A DNA stretch of 64,000 nt from Spisula solida (GCA_947247005.1 OX365949.1:6148001-6212000); one strand, 5' to 3'; shown: positions 13,401 to 25,112, counted from the first letter of the stretch. Notes: generated by a model not told the origin, from the letters alone. Numbers and translations are program-made.

Positions 13401-16400
13401 AATTTGGAATTTCATAATCACTGGTCCTGTGAGCTTGTCGGTTCTTTCCTCGCAAGAAATCTACAGACTTCGGCTTCAGCTGGCCATCTGAAAGTATAAA
13501 ATAAATCCACTTGAAGTACAAGTCATTTTGACTATGCCAAACAACTAATCGTTCTAAAACTGACAGTCAATGGATACATTCTCGTATAATATCGGTGCTT
13601 TAAGGGCGATATATGTTAACTTAGCTTGGTCAAGTAAATAGACATGGTCGATAGAAGCCATATTGTCTACCTAAGACAGGAATTCGCTTATTCAGGTGAC
13701 AATTAACATGTTGGGCAGAACATACGTAAGTGCTATCAGTATGTCATTTATCAAGGGGTTCCGTATCGATATACTATCAGCTTTGGAATGTACATTCGCT
13801 ACAAAAACAAAAGCACTACATATGATGAGGTTTATCCATGTGAAATACCTTACTATACTTAAGATATATCCTCTACTTTTTAATTCTTTAGACAATTTTA
13901 ACAACAAGTTCCATGATTGATATTAATCAATGAAGACACGTCATTCCTAAAGTTATTAATCGCCATAGGGTAAATTATAGAAAGGAAATCTGTTTCGCCT
14001 TTAACTAGCCTTTTCCTTTATGTTTCATGTGCATCTTTTTAACTTCCTGTGATGTGATATACAACAGCCCAGATGTGTTTCAAACAAAACCAGCTATTTC
14101 TTGCAAATGTTTATAATACCCGTCAACGTAAAACACACGGAATTGGAATGTCAGTAAAAGTTGGAATGTCGGTAACATGTTCAAGAAACAATCCAATTAA
14201 CATTTTATCATGAATTTTAATTACAGCGAGGGTATTCCAATTAAAATTATTGCCTACCCTTAAAGACCTACACCAGTGTCACGTCCATACCCAAGCAGTA
14301 AACTAATATATGAAATGAATACATGATATATCATGTTTATCATATATGTGTCATCCTGTTACAACTTTATGTACATACATACTGGTATTTAAAACTGTAT
14401 AGAATGATAATCAGACATTTAACAACACGGTAACGTAAACTTGATGTTCCAATAGGAGCACAATGACGCAACACTTACCAAGTGCTTATCATTTATTTTT
14501 CATTCTTCTCGCGGCTATATATACAAAGTAGCAATTATTTACACCCATGCAGATAACATGATCGCATGCAGACACTGACTGTAAAATTGGCAAAGTAAGA
14601 ATATGAAATCACTCTATTAGAGCAGCGATTTGCTTTTTGGTCAATTAGCGTCATGCACTTGTGGTACATCGTTAAATGTAACACAGATACCTCCTAACCC
14701 GGTTTCACCTGATCTTTGAGCAGTAAACAATTCATTGATCTCCCACGTTGCACATGGCATATAAAATCTTTACGGTTTTACATATACTCAATTTCCTTCA
14801 TGGCCCGTCTTTTTATGTAAATACAAACATTGTTTATTTCATTGTTTATATCTTCGTTCTGTTGCAAGGCAATGTGTATAATATTCCTGGCTTACAGTCA
14901 GACATAATGCTCATGGTATTCCTAGCTAACAGACTGGCATTAGCTAACAATCTGGAAATACTCAACCTGACATCTTGGTGTAGAACACATACAGATAATG
15001 TTAACAGGTAAATAAATACATCCTTTACCGTGAAGTTTCCCTAATTAATCAAATGTATTTTCTTACTTTATTAAGAAAATGTTTGCTTGGATAAAACGAA
15101 TGTTAATGCTAAGTGAAGTGTAACAACGTCAAGGAATGTAATACAAATGTAGCAACAATTGTAACAAACTGTTGCGACGCATGTAACAAATTGACAACAA
15201 CTGTAACAGCAACAACTCGGCAGAAAATGCGACAAATAAACTATAAATGTAATAAATCGACAGAAATTGTCCCAATCGTTGCAACGCAAGTAATAATTCG
15301 GCAACAACTATATAGTATCAATTTTAACACGCACCTCCTTGTTCCCTAACATTTATACCTGGTTTATTTATTTTATCATTGCTACAAACTATTGATTTGC
15401 ATGAACCAGTTAATCGTTAAACACAATGTCACCTAGAATTATACCAACAGAAATTTAATTAACCACATAAAATTTCACCTTATCTTGCTATTGTCGTCAC
15501 ACGCAACTAACTACAGAGATAACAGCACATAACGAGCTCAGAGCCATGATTAATCATCAATGCTTTAATAAATGCCGATTTAATCGATTAATTGTATTGT
15601 TACATTTCTTATCTTTGCTCTTTCCGCTTCCTTTAAAACGGTTATAGGAAATAGTTCGCCAAATAGTCAATTATTAAAGAAATGTTTGTTTGCCAGTACG
15701 TTACGTCGCCATGATAATTACTTCTTCCCCAAATTTAATGGAACCGAGCGTGGAATGTAGTTTAGAAGCGTATATCCTATCATTATCATATAAAACAACA
15801 AATTGAAGTATCTATATAATATCTACCTATAAACCTGGTTTCTGTTTTATCAAAGTAAATATTTTTTATTTACGCTCAAATTTCAACTCTTGATGATTCT
15901 TTAACAACTATAAATTTGAGACATAATATGTATTGCCGTTTCCTATACGGCACTTTGTAGTTGTTAAATAACTACAAAGAAATTTCACATTTGAGTATAA
16001 ATTTTTCGTACGAGTTTTGATGAAACAACACCCTGCAGAACGGGATTAGGCCCAACAAATATCTTTAAGGACAGCCTATTTGTCTAATGACGTCACCGCA
16101 ACTGATTGTACCACGTGACTGACAAAAGTCGTTAAGGTGCTTATAATATTTATTGTTGAAGTATGTTCTATCCCATATTTGAAATGTTCTGGCAATGTAG
16201 CACTTGGGTAGTAAGTATGAGACGGATGTACGACCCGTTTAATGTTTTATCAAAAACTTTTATCAAATTTAAATTCCTAATAATGCCTTTACAAATTGGA
16301 GACAAATATTATTAACCTTAATCCTTGTTACTGTAATACTACTATTAATAATGAATAATTTAAATGATTTGGATGCCATTATACGATTTCCGTTAGTGAT

Positions 16401-19400
16401 TTACATTTGTAATAAAACAGTGCATTGTGTCGAAACTTTTATCGCGAAATGACACGAATATCACAAATTTATTTGACTGACAGAGTAGGCTGGCTGCAGA
16501 AGTATGGTTGTCGAGATTTTGTAGCTGTTGAGTTTCATGGATTCTTTCGCATTTTGATGTTTGTCTATGTGAATATATGATCTTTCTACATGTACATACA
16601 TGCTGTGTGTTCGTTTTGAGACTTTTAGGCATTAAAACAAAACATATATGAGCCAGTCTCCAGAAAACCTGCTATATTGGCATTATGTAATTACTGCATG
16701 TAACAAGGTTTTAAAGAAAGCTTTCAAATAAGAAAAAAAGGCATATCTATAGATTCAATTTTAAGTCATTTATCCATATATGATTATATCTTAGCTTTAA
16801 AATTTCTTATGAATTTGTCGAAATCATTTTTATCGTTGCTATGGTGACCAATTTCAGAAAAGTACTCTGATTGAGAAAAACGAGCAGTTAGTTGTTTAAA
16901 ACAGTAGTAGCCTTTCTCTAAATGTGAACACATTACAACGTGAATGTATATTTTAAAACTTCATTCTAAAACTTTATACCATTTTGACCAGTTTATATCA
17001 AGAATTGATCAAATGCAGTATTTATAAAGAACTTGTTACAACGACGTCGAATAACGTTTGAATGACGCTTGCGACGTCACGCAAAAAGGGTCTGAATAGG
17101 GCCTCAACAAAACAGCTGTAACTTCCTTAAAAATCAAAATACCAACAAAATTTCTTTTGTATTTTGCTTCAAAATCAGATTTTTTTGTCAAAATAGCAGG
17201 TTTTCCTGGAGACTGGCTCATAATCATTTAAGAGCTTTGAGGAGTCAGACTAGGGACACGTTGACCAATTATAATGCGTTCAGAAATTCTAACTCATTTA
17301 CAATCGATAGTAAAACTATTACTGGAAGATATCCACACATCACATACGACACCGCAAAGTATAGAAAGAGTTGGCCATCATTTTTCGATGATTTAGCTTT
17401 TTATCTTGAAAGTCTTTTTGGAAGAGAAATAGGTGGATGCCACGTGACTACTGACATTACTCACACGAATCACGAAGAGGAACATTATTAAAATAGTTGT
17501 GCCATGAGGGGTAATTTATTTTGCATAAACATGGTTTCATGTGGATTTTGCACTAAATAACATTCATGAAATCGAACCGTAATGGTCCACTTACAAGCAA
17601 AACACATCAGCCAGGAAATGCTTCGCCAGCTCGTCTCTAAATATGGAAATATTTTGTAAGATCACGTGATTTGTGCAAATATTCTTTACATTGCGAGTCG
17701 TAACCTTTGTTAATGCAAACCCCTTTAAATGTCCAATCAATATTGACGACTGATGATGAACAATTATTTACGGTGCATTATAATCAGATGCTTATGAAAG
17801 ATATTTTGATTTTTCGAGTCGTAACACTACTTTTGTTGATGAGTTAATGTTATGGTTCGTTATTAGGTGGCGAGGTGAACGTGTACGACTACTTGTACGT
17901 GTAGCTATCCGTACATGTATACATACACGTTTGTAATGACATTTGGCTTGCAAATACAACGTGTACATGTTAAATCACGTGACAGCTAAAACATGATTTC
18001 TTCATGAATCTATATGTATTGAGTGTTTACATAAGCTCAATGAGTCCACCGGCGATAAAATTGCGATGCCTACACATGTATGACATTATACACAAATTAA
18101 TTTCGTCTGCCAAATCTGCAGAAACTGCACCCACATTGATGACTAAATGCTTACAAGTTAGTCGTACACGTTACACGGTGCCTTTCGCAACCTCTCTTGT
18201 TATTTAATAAATAAAAATCTGTTCTTGTATTTTATCGGTGAATAAAACACAGACAGGAATTCGCATGCGGAATAAATAAATTTTACCGCGTCTGAACGAG
18301 TGCCTTCGTTTTATTCATCGACAAAATACTAGTACAGAGTTTTTATTTTGATTCTAAACACGATAATATCCCGTACTACTTAACTGCGCGCATTCCATTT
18401 TCACCCACTGTACATTGAGCATAATTCGACGCTGAAATTGAGTGGCTTTTCGCTGGTACAATTACCTCCTCGTTAATGAAAACAAGCTTCGTAATTTTCC
18501 GAAGGAAAGAACACATTTTAAATATTGAAACAATTTTAATAACACGAGTATAAGGTATTTATTGCATGAAATGAAAAATATAAATAAATTGATTATCAGA
18601 AGTTTTTATGAAACTTAGTGTCGAGAGAATAATGGAGTTTCTAAAAATAGATGCGTCATTGCTATAACAATGGATACTCGTACAGAGTTTACGTTCATTC
18701 ATATATAAATATGTCACGTATTATTTATTTTCACTGAACTACTTAAAATTGCACATGCTGATGTTCGATGTTTTGTGAAGGAACGAAATTTCTTTATTTG
18801 TAAAAACAACGGTAACAGTATATTCAATCAATGCTTATTATGTATTTTATTGAGATTTGTATCCATTTTCAGGGCACAAACAAATATTACAAATTTGCTG
18901 TTTGAGGGCGCAAATAGTACCAGCCAATTTGTCAGGTGTGTTTTGTTGTGGTAGTATTATACAGCTTGGTTTCCTCTATGCGTATATGGATTAAGCCGCA
19001 GGTCGTGTTGGAATACGATACAACGTACGTGTTACTGATTTCAGTTTACCCAGTAATACATATTTCCCCTCGTTGTTAGCATAATCACAATTTGCATACG
19101 ATTCTGCATGCCATTAGCAAATGATTTAAATAACTCGACACTTCATATGAAAATGCATTTTATTGCAAATTATTTAGTACTAATTGTTCCCAATAGAACA
19201 TATTAAACAATAGGAGACTTCCATTTTATATGCCAAATCAGCTATTTTTCTTCAAATTGCTTTGCGCGAATATATTTCAATACATAATTTTCTTATTTTC
19301 TACGCTTGTATATTGTTATATACACATAGAACTCCCAATGGCACTAACCTGGGCATAACGTCTGTTGTGTGTTTCTACGGAATAAATTATGGATAACAAT

Positions 19401-22400
19401 AACGGAAAATGGCGACCAACCTACTGGGCAAGAAGGGTATATTGAACCAATGTATTTTTGTTTTCATCGCATCGTATTGTATTGTAGTGTGTTCTATTGA
19501 AATGTAGGACTAAATACAAGAAAGGATGCACCAGAGACATTTTTAACACCACATGCAGATAAGAGAAAAACTAAAATCATTATTTGAAACATTCTCTTTT
19601 CTCTGTTTTGAAACATTACAGGTTAATATGATTACACACTCATAAATTGAGTGTCGATGTGTCTTGTTGTTTTAGACGTTATTGGATACTTTGTGAAATT
19701 CATTTGACAGCAAAGAGCAATGCGGAACACCTAAACATCAACGTTCCCAGAAAACGTTCAAAACAATTAGTTACGTGCTCTTAGAAAAGTGGTAAGATGG
19801 GAAAAGGCCAGTGACATTTTGGCGGAAATTATATTTTGCACGCTAATATCTTTACACAGAATACCACTAACCGGAATGAGTGCGAAAAGAGGAATTGGTT
19901 ATTTAATTCCATGACCAACGTTAATGAAACTATTAATTTTGTGTGTTTGTAATTAAATACAATAGTTCTCATTCTCATAAAGCTGATAAAACATCACAGT
20001 CTCTAGATCGTCTATGATGCACGAAGCACCGCTAGAAGACATCGTCATAATTACAATAAAGCCTGACAGTAACTCGTTATTCTAGAAGCCTCACCATGAA
20101 CGCATTCAATTTCGTATTAACAAGAACATTCTCAATAGTTCCCAGTCTTCAGATAATCTATTATGCACGTAGCACCGCTAGAAGACATTGTCATAATGTC
20201 AATGAAGCCTTACAGTAACCTGGTAAATCTAGAAGCTTCAATATGAATGTATTTAGTTTCGCACGAAGAAAAAGATTCTTCATAGTTAGACCATCTCAGA
20301 ATTCAGATTTGTTTCAAATTTTTATGTTTTTCTCTCCACCAAACTTCAATATTAAAATCTAACTAAAAATTTGATTAAAAACGATTATTTTCCAACGGTC
20401 ACCCGAACACTGATAATAAAAGGGTGATGTGAATTATCTTATGATTTCAAACAATAAACATACATAAATGTTCGATAAGCTTTGATGATTAAACATGTTT
20501 TTTGTTAATAATTATAGTCTATAAAAACATAAATGTGGCAGTCAAAATCAACCGTGTGTATCAATTTCACTTCACTACGTTCATATTTGTTGTCTTAGGG
20601 TCGATCTGATCTGTCTTTGCGTAGAATTACGCCAGAACTTACGACAAAAAATAAAAAAAACATATCTAAGTTAGTTGAAAATATTATCGTCGCATGCAAT
20701 ATCTACATAAAACATTGAGTTGCGTTAATGTAAATGATTTGATACAACAGTACCCTGGTAGGTTAACACAGTGTACCATTATATAAGTAGCCTACCGATC
20801 ATAAATCGCGGTTTAACCTTTGGTCTCTCTTTTCTAGACTACCGGAATCAACCAACCAAGGTTACTATACACAGCCAGTTAATTATGATCCAATAAAAGT
20901 CTTATTCAATAAGACGACATACATTCATAATATGAACATGGTCGTTACAATTTTACGGTAGTTTAGTGTTCACAAATTGACGACTGCATTCATTGTCTGA
21001 GTCTGGTAATATTGTTCCAATAATTAAAGAAATGTTATCACTTCCGAAACACTGGTTAACATTGACATTGAAATACTTATTCTATTTTTATATTATTCAT
21101 TTAACCAGATAAATTCACATATTCCAACAGAACCAATTACTTAAGTCCTGTAAATTACCCAATACCAGTAGTATAAGTAATTACAACTGTCTACCACAAT
21201 GATATTAGAAGTGTTGACATTTAGTAAGACGACTGAATGGTTATTGTTTTATTGTTTAATAGAAGAGGACTCAATACAATACTGACGTAATACACTGAAT
21301 ATATAGCCTGTGATACGACAGCGTCGGCTAAACCACGAAATATGCAAACTGCTGCACAAAATCATAGCAACAGAAATGTCCGATTGACCAATTTAGCTGA
21401 TAAGCCCTCAGCAAGTTCTTGTCACGATTGACGTGACATGTTATATTCAGACATACTAGACTAAACATTAATTTTTAGATACTTGCATTGACACATCTTT
21501 GAGAAAGCTGGATTTCGCAATTTATTAAACAAAGGAAATCGCACACGGAAAGCATCACTCAACAATTACGACAGTGCGCGAATGGCACTGTGAACAGTTT
21601 ACAGATTGCTAGCTCTTCACAACGTATTCATGACTTTTCATTGACTAGTATGTAATTTCGATCGTTATTAATTTGTACCCATAAACATGATTCAGTTAAA
21701 TAACCGACTACAAAACTAACAACAAGACGTAAGTATAACAAATTTCAATTTGTATTAATGGTCAATTATCCGTCTTCTGTATCTTCCCTAGAGGTTAGAA
21801 GGACAAACAACACCAGTACCTTACTTAACATTGTCTCACAACATAGCCTCGGGGGCAATACAATTCTATTAGATCATGTACTAACAACTACAATTTCGTT
21901 TAGCTAATCTTTTACACAACCCAAACACCATAAAAATGTTGCCGTCAGAAAAAAGCTCTTAAAAACAATCACAGTAAAAGAGTATTGGCATTTTCTTACA
22001 TAAACTATCAGACCTTATGAAGACTTGTGATACATCAAACACACGTAGATTAACATAAATAATCAACTGTTGATATAACAAGAACGATCAATGAAGACAA
22101 TCCCTTTCTGATAAACGTAGCAACTTGTCGTTAAACTTTTATTTACACTATCTTTGTCTATATGAGTATTTTTAGGGTAAGTATGAGGATTGAGTGTACT
22201 GCAAAATGTGTAAGCAACCAATGCAATTTGTCACTGTCGGTGTAAAAAAAGAAGCTCCACCTTCAACCTTTTTTGGTGCATGCATTGCCCACTTAATATT
22301 TCACAAGAATAGGAAAAAATGTAGGCCCTATATTTTGTCACTGTGTCACTTTGTTAAGCTGTTTTGAGCGAATATAACGCTCAACATAAACAGCAGAGCA

Positions 22401-25112
22401 TGAATGTCCAATTAGGATTACACGAAAAAACATTGTCTGGCTACTTAGTATAGGGCTTAGACAATTTCATTCACAGACATCAGTGAGTGACACATTTTGT
22501 GCCGGTCCCGGTGATATACATAGTAGTCAGATGTTAAAATGTAATTGACTTGGCTCAAATATTTTCCGGTCAGCATCAAAGGGATTCGACACGATTAAAC
22601 TTCCATCACATCTACACTATGTAATGGACAGTGGTATGACTTTATGACTGACCCTCAATAATCAACTCAACATTATGTCCAATATTTGAAACAGGTCGAA
22701 TGCAATCATTCAATATGAACGGCGACATCGTGTACGGATTTTGATAAAAGTGTTTTAATGTATGATATTATATCGTCGTGAAGTGTGCAGAACGATTCAA
22801 ATAATTGCAATAGGTTTGTTTAAAATGCCAGAGTCTATCAATTTTTGTTACGGAAATCGGACAAATGCGGTGGCGGGGATATACATGTATAACACGACAC
22901 AATGCAATATATCTATTTAAAATATCATTGAACTATTATTAACATTATTCGATCTGTCTTACTGTCCCTTAGAAAAATATATTTAAGCCTACCGGTGAAG
23001 TCACGCATGGAACAGCAAGAAGTCAAGAAGCAGAAAATCTATCCTAGCACGTTTGCATTTACTAATAAGGTCTTGACTGCTAAGCATATCGCTACTCAAT
23101 GCAATTTTCTGTCGTTTCGACTAGAGTTTGATAGCATTGTTTATGGTAAAAGAAATTACAAATGAATTGGAAACGATTCACTGAATAAAGCGCTTTTGGA
23201 AGTACAATAGTTTTCCTTCAATAAATGCCCACAAGTTCTCACAGTGCAAACATCGCAATAAAAAAGTTATTAGTCTTACATCGCAAAGCTTTTAAACTTC
23301 AAGCATATTGTCTCAGACTGAAGCAACACTGTATGATAGTTTAGTGATATACATCAATGAAATTGTGCAATTCTAGTGTCGGGTTAATAACTTTCGAACG
23401 TTACATGACAGGTTTTTCTCGTTGTACGTAACCAAAACAGTTTAATGTCTAGGATTTTATTAAATGAAAGTCAGATCGCCAAACATTTGTATTATCTCTA
23501 CATTTATTATACTGTTCGTGATATAGAATACGTACGAATACTGAAATATGTAGGGTTGATCGTCCTGCCAGCTATATTTAATACTGTAGATGCACAGACA
23601 ATAGTCTACAAAAACAGTATATTAAGTCAGACAGGGAAGGCAGCACTCAACTTAACCAGCCGAGCACAGAAAACATTAAAAACACACAAAGCACAATGCC
23701 CAACTTAACAAGCGCAGATCCGCCAAAGTCCAAGCTGTCGAAAAATATAATAAATTATAACAAGTCGAAGCCATACAGAAACGCCAGTAGTGCCTGGCCG
23801 GCTGTATATAATTTATATGTTGTCAGTTATGGCATCCTGACACTGTTCCAACGAATCGTACAACTACCGTTAATGCTAAGCAGTTTGCAATTGCTTCAAA
23901 AACACGGACGTTAGTTTGCCGGGGACTGAAATCAAACCTGTCCCACACATCAAGATGTCGGGAACGTCATTATATAGATAAAATGAGTACCTTCATGATA
24001 TTAATCATATAGAAGGGCACCCGGTAATACGGATCAAACACTGATCATGATGATCAATGGATTAGTATATAACACGTACATTCGTTACCCTGATATGAAT
24101 ACGTTTACTACGTGCTACTTTTGTGTTTGAGCTTTCCTGAAATATACAATTAAAACCTATCATCCATTTAGTATGAATGTAGCTACAAAGAACTTTGCCT
24201 TGGTGTATAGAAGAAACACATTAATGAAATTATGTGGACTTATTAAACAATTGAATTCAAAGTAAAACATATACTGCCTGATTTGTAAAGGAAGGCATGT
24301 ATAGGTACTTTTAGCACCGGCTATGTTGGGCGAGTGGTTTGTATGTTGGCTTTGGAAGCGGGAGTTTAACAGGTTAGATCAAAGCATAAGGAGACGTAAT
24401 AACCGTACTTGTCAAAGCGTTGTCAAAATTTGATCAGTCATAGTTTAATCAGCCATTATAAAATAGTTTAATGTCGCAATATGATCATGACAATTTATTG
24501 TCATTGATGCAATGTTATTATTGCGAAGTTGGAATGACAACTGACGAAAGTAATATGACAACAAAGGCATTAGAATAAAAACAAACAGTGACATATGGTT
24601 AATATTAAAGTACTGTAAAATTATATTAGCCTGACGTTTATAATCGTGTTGAAAATTACAAATCATCATAAAGGAAGTTTAATTTGAAAATGATTGTGGT
24701 ATGTTCTACGGTCTAAAAGCAGGTCATGGCCTTAGAACGTCCATAAAATAGGCACAATTGATTTGGTACTCAGAAGAACATAATTCTAAATAATTTAAGC
24801 ATGTGAACAAAATATCTCTTAAAACACTAAATAAGCTGTGTAAAACTATAGAGTCTCAGTATGACTGTCGCGGTTTATGTATGGCTTCGAAGTATCTGTC
24901 AAAGTAAAAACATGCACACTAAACAAAACAAAGACACACTCAAATCGAGTACAAGTATTCTGTTACTAACCTTTTGTTGGACACGGATTTGATATACATC
25001 CAGTTTGTAACTGTGTATATTCCTTATTAATACCATAAATAGCATCCATTTGATTTTTCCTGGATTCATTTTTATTATTCTTCTTGAAAACTTTTGCGAG
25101 TAAGTAAGTCAT
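1330..25112 (-). CDS. TGM: Transglutaminase gene, 5' part: five spliced coding exons, 3' part beyond left edge
   Basis: This gene encodes a protein-glutamine gamma-glutamyltransferase, which cross-links proteins through Gln-Lys isopeptide bonds in a calcium-dependent reaction. Five exons join without a frame break: 25112-24971, 13487-13305, 7098-6980, 4726-4585 and 1448-1330, with phases 1, 1, 0, 1 and 0. The product runs about 235 residues before the window ends. Residues 1-47 are a polar leader. About 48-190 are the N-terminal beta-sandwich domain, with AHRTSDYEIPNLIIRRGQQF and ADAIVGRYNLFIET. The core then opens with PDDIYLLFNPWCK, EEYVL and RPWNFGQ, all typical of animal transglutaminases. 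The catalytic Cys, His and Asp are encoded further left. Three further copies of exon 1 lie upstream. The family assignment is by recalled motifs; exon borders are read from splice consensus and phase. Confidence 0.93.
2200..2545. repeat. Interspersed repeat fragment with CCGT and CT microsatellite
   Basis: (CCGT)n at about 2306-2330 runs into CT/GT-rich sequence and is followed by text about reduced gene-free similarity (CTCAAGAACGCTTTGCCC). The layout, a microsatellite beside a unique-looking arm, resembles abundant short interspersed repeats of molluscan genomes. Its boundaries are uncertain. Confidence 0.4.
2690..2880 (+). repeat. Possible tRNA-derived SINE remnant
   Basis: TTGGCTAGCGG near 2704 loosely resembles a pol III box A, and CGTTCAAACAC near 2753 resembles box B, about 40 nt apart. 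Box A is imperfect and no tail repeat was seen, so this is weak. Confidence 0.2.
3940..4400. repeat. Degenerate tandem repeat, about 170-bp unit, three copies
   Basis: Three diverged units begin with related text near 3949 (TTCACAAAATTCGC), 4121 (ATTCCCAAAACTCAC) and 4290 (ATTCCAAAAATTCATG). Each continues into TTTATATTTT and a CCCAAAA motif. The high divergence means it is old. A poly-C run follows at about 4413. Confidence 0.6.
4585..4726 (-). CDS. TGM: Transglutaminase exon 4, end of N-terminal domain and core start
   Basis: The acceptor GTTAATTCAG| and donor AAAG|GTAAGC bound 142 nt, phase 0 to phase 1. The 47 codons begin VCTAADAIVGRYNLFIET, the last strand of the N-terminal domain, and end PDDIYLLFNPWCK, the highly conserved opening of the catalytic core. 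A Lys/Glu-rich linker lies between them. Confidence 0.94.
4727..6979. other. Transglutaminase intron 3
   Basis: This 2.25-kb intron is dominated by the mariner-like element at 4886-5806. The rest (5809-6979) is AT-rich, with a TATATA/CATA stretch near 6840-6880. The short open frames here look like chance and show no family features. Confidence 0.6.
4886..5806. mobile_element. Mariner-like non-autonomous DNA transposon, 921 bp
   Basis: Terminal inverted repeats start CGAGGGGTGTTCGATATG at 4886, with the exact complement at 5806, flanked by TA at 4884-4885 and 5807-5808. TA target duplications and CGAGGG termini are typical of mariner-type elements. No transposase frame remains. It lies in intron 3 of the transglutaminase gene. 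Confidence 0.85.
6980..7098 (-). CDS. TGM: Transglutaminase exon 3, N-terminal domain
   Basis: The acceptor TATTACAG| precedes 119 nt, and the donor is TTAAG|GTATGG. The first two bases complete a Gly codon with exon 2, and 39 codons follow. The product contains QSKSTVVPVHRVEAL and WGYQLVRVEDKVVHLK. This matches the GT-V-PV...W...V...V-L-V strands of the N-terminal domain that precede the GxY motif supplied by exon 4. It is too short to be found by open-frame length and was placed by phase and family pattern. Confidence 0.88.
7099..7555. other. Intron 2 sequence before the satellite; nothing recognised
   Basis: This AT-rich intronic sequence lies between exon 3 and the satellite array. No splice-bounded coding segment, hairpin or transposon end was recognised. 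Confidence 0.5.
7556..10511. repeat. 189-bp satellite array, about 15.6 copies, in intron 2
   Basis: The unit TTATTTTTCATCCTACAGGG recurs at 7558, 7747, 7936 and so on to 10393, exactly every 189 bp: fifteen full units plus a partial one. By eye the copies are identical, which indicates very recent amplification, efficient homogenisation, or assembly copying. The unit includes GCGGCCG and GCATGC. Part of it is the complement of a dispersed repeat found at 23620-23680. The array lies between exons 2 and 3, about 460 bp from the exon 3 acceptor. Confidence 0.97.
10512..13304. other. Remainder of intron 2; nothing recognised
   Basis: Unique-looking AT-rich sequence. Near 12500-12560 there is short repetition of TATACC/CCGGTAT text, and near 12950 GGCCCCGGTCAAAATGACGA matches the tail of the dispersed repeat seen at 40209 and 60270. 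No coding exon was found. Confidence 0.5.
13305..13487 (-). CDS. TGM: Transglutaminase exon 2, N-terminal domain
   Basis: The acceptor TTTATACTTTCAG| and donor ACAG|GTATGT bound 183 nt, beginning in phase 1 and ending in phase 1. After the junction codon it encodes 60 residues from GQLKPKSVDF to LVLKFVT. The AHRT, NLIIRRGQQFDVSITF and DDGLVLKF stretches are the signature of the transglutaminase N-terminal beta-sandwich. This is the only copy of exon 2 I found in the window, so all four first exons would have to splice to it. Confidence 0.92.
15117..15310. repeat. Low-complexity TGTAACAA-like stretch
   Basis: Degenerate short repeats of (A)TGTAACAAnTG and CAACAACTG make both strands look open for about 78 codons. 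This is compositional and not coding. Confidence 0.6.
15868..16002. repeat. Imperfect inverted repeat, about 48-bp arms
   Basis: The left arm starts ATTTACGCTCAAATTTCAAC, and the right arm, complemented, reads ATTTATACTCAAATGTGAAA. Both arms end in TTTAACAACTA. It could be a foldback element remnant or a hairpin in the intron transcript. Confidence 0.65.
16649..17220. mobile_element. MITE with TGAGCCAGTCTCC termini, 572 bp
   Basis: The left end is TGAGCCAGTCTCCAGAAAAC and the right end carries the matching complement (GGAGACTGGCTCA). TA flanks it at 16647-16648 and 17221-17222. There is no transposase frame. A partial copy of its other half lies at 48432-48630. Confidence 0.85.
19070..19290. 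repeat. Fragment homologous to the interior of block B
   Basis: Text around 19095 (GCATACGATTCTGCATGCC) matches 37490-37690 in block B, including ATTAGCAAAT and ACTCGACA. It lies outside and before block A, so it may be a relic of another duplicated unit. Confidence 0.5.
20005..20290. repeat. Direct duplication, about 146-bp period, inside block A
   Basis: ATGCACGAAGCACCGCTAGA at 20017 recurs as ATGCACGTAGCACCGCTAGA at 20163, and the similarity continues on both sides. Blocks B and D have a single copy (near 34410 and 58003), so the doubling arose in block A. Confidence 0.75.
23615..23790 (+). repeat. Dispersed repeat with AGTCAGACAGGG head, block A copy
   Basis: AGTCAGACAGGGAAGGCAGC is followed by ACTCAACTTAACCAGCCGAG. 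It recurs near 39640 and 59540, more degenerately elsewhere, and in complement within the satellite unit at 7556-10511. The reading frame SDREGSTQLNQPSTE stays open here and at 39640, but I see no host-gene features. Confidence 0.7.
24310..24380 (+). repeat. tRNA-like repeat remnant, also in blocks B and D
   Basis: TGGGCGAGTGG (box A-like, one mismatch) and GGTTAGATCA (box B-like, one mismatch) are spaced as in pol III heads. Related copies lie near 38856 and 62500. It was probably an old SINE head in the ancestral block. It does not fold as a clear tRNA by eye. Confidence 0.25.
24971..25112 (-). CDS. TGM: Transglutaminase first coding exon, copy A (closest to exon 2)
   Basis: The exon starts at the ATG at 25112-25110 and gives 47 codons plus one base, ending at the donor AAAG|GTTAGT. 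The phase-1 G joins AT of exon 2 to make Asp48. The leader starts MTYLLAKVFKKNNKN and ends TGCISNPCPTK: basic, Asn/Lys rich, with Cys39 and Cys44. It has no clear signal peptide, as expected for a cytosolic or membrane-associated transglutaminase. No in-frame ATG was seen close upstream. The upstream flank is homologous to copies B-D for only about 78 bp, then a deletion removes about 400-450 bp that they keep. Intron 1 to exon 2 would be about 11.5 kb. I cannot tell which of the four copies is used. Confidence 0.85.

Larger units (their letters stand above)
13488..19560. other. Intron 1, part proximal to exon 2; no coding exon seen
   Basis: Apart from the low-complexity stretch at 15117-15310, the hairpin at 15868-16002, the MITE at 16649-17220 and the block-like fragment at 19070-19290, this is AT-rich sequence without recognisable genes. 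The short open frames have no family signature or splice context. Confidence 0.5.

Noticed and set aside
15071..15349. Overlapping 78-codon frames on both strands, Cys/Thr/Asn rich
   Set aside because: Low-complexity TGTAACAA repeats explain both.
24310..24380. Functional tRNA gene
   Set aside because: Box A and box B look-alikes each have mismatches and no cloverleaf could be drawn. It is better read as a SINE relic.
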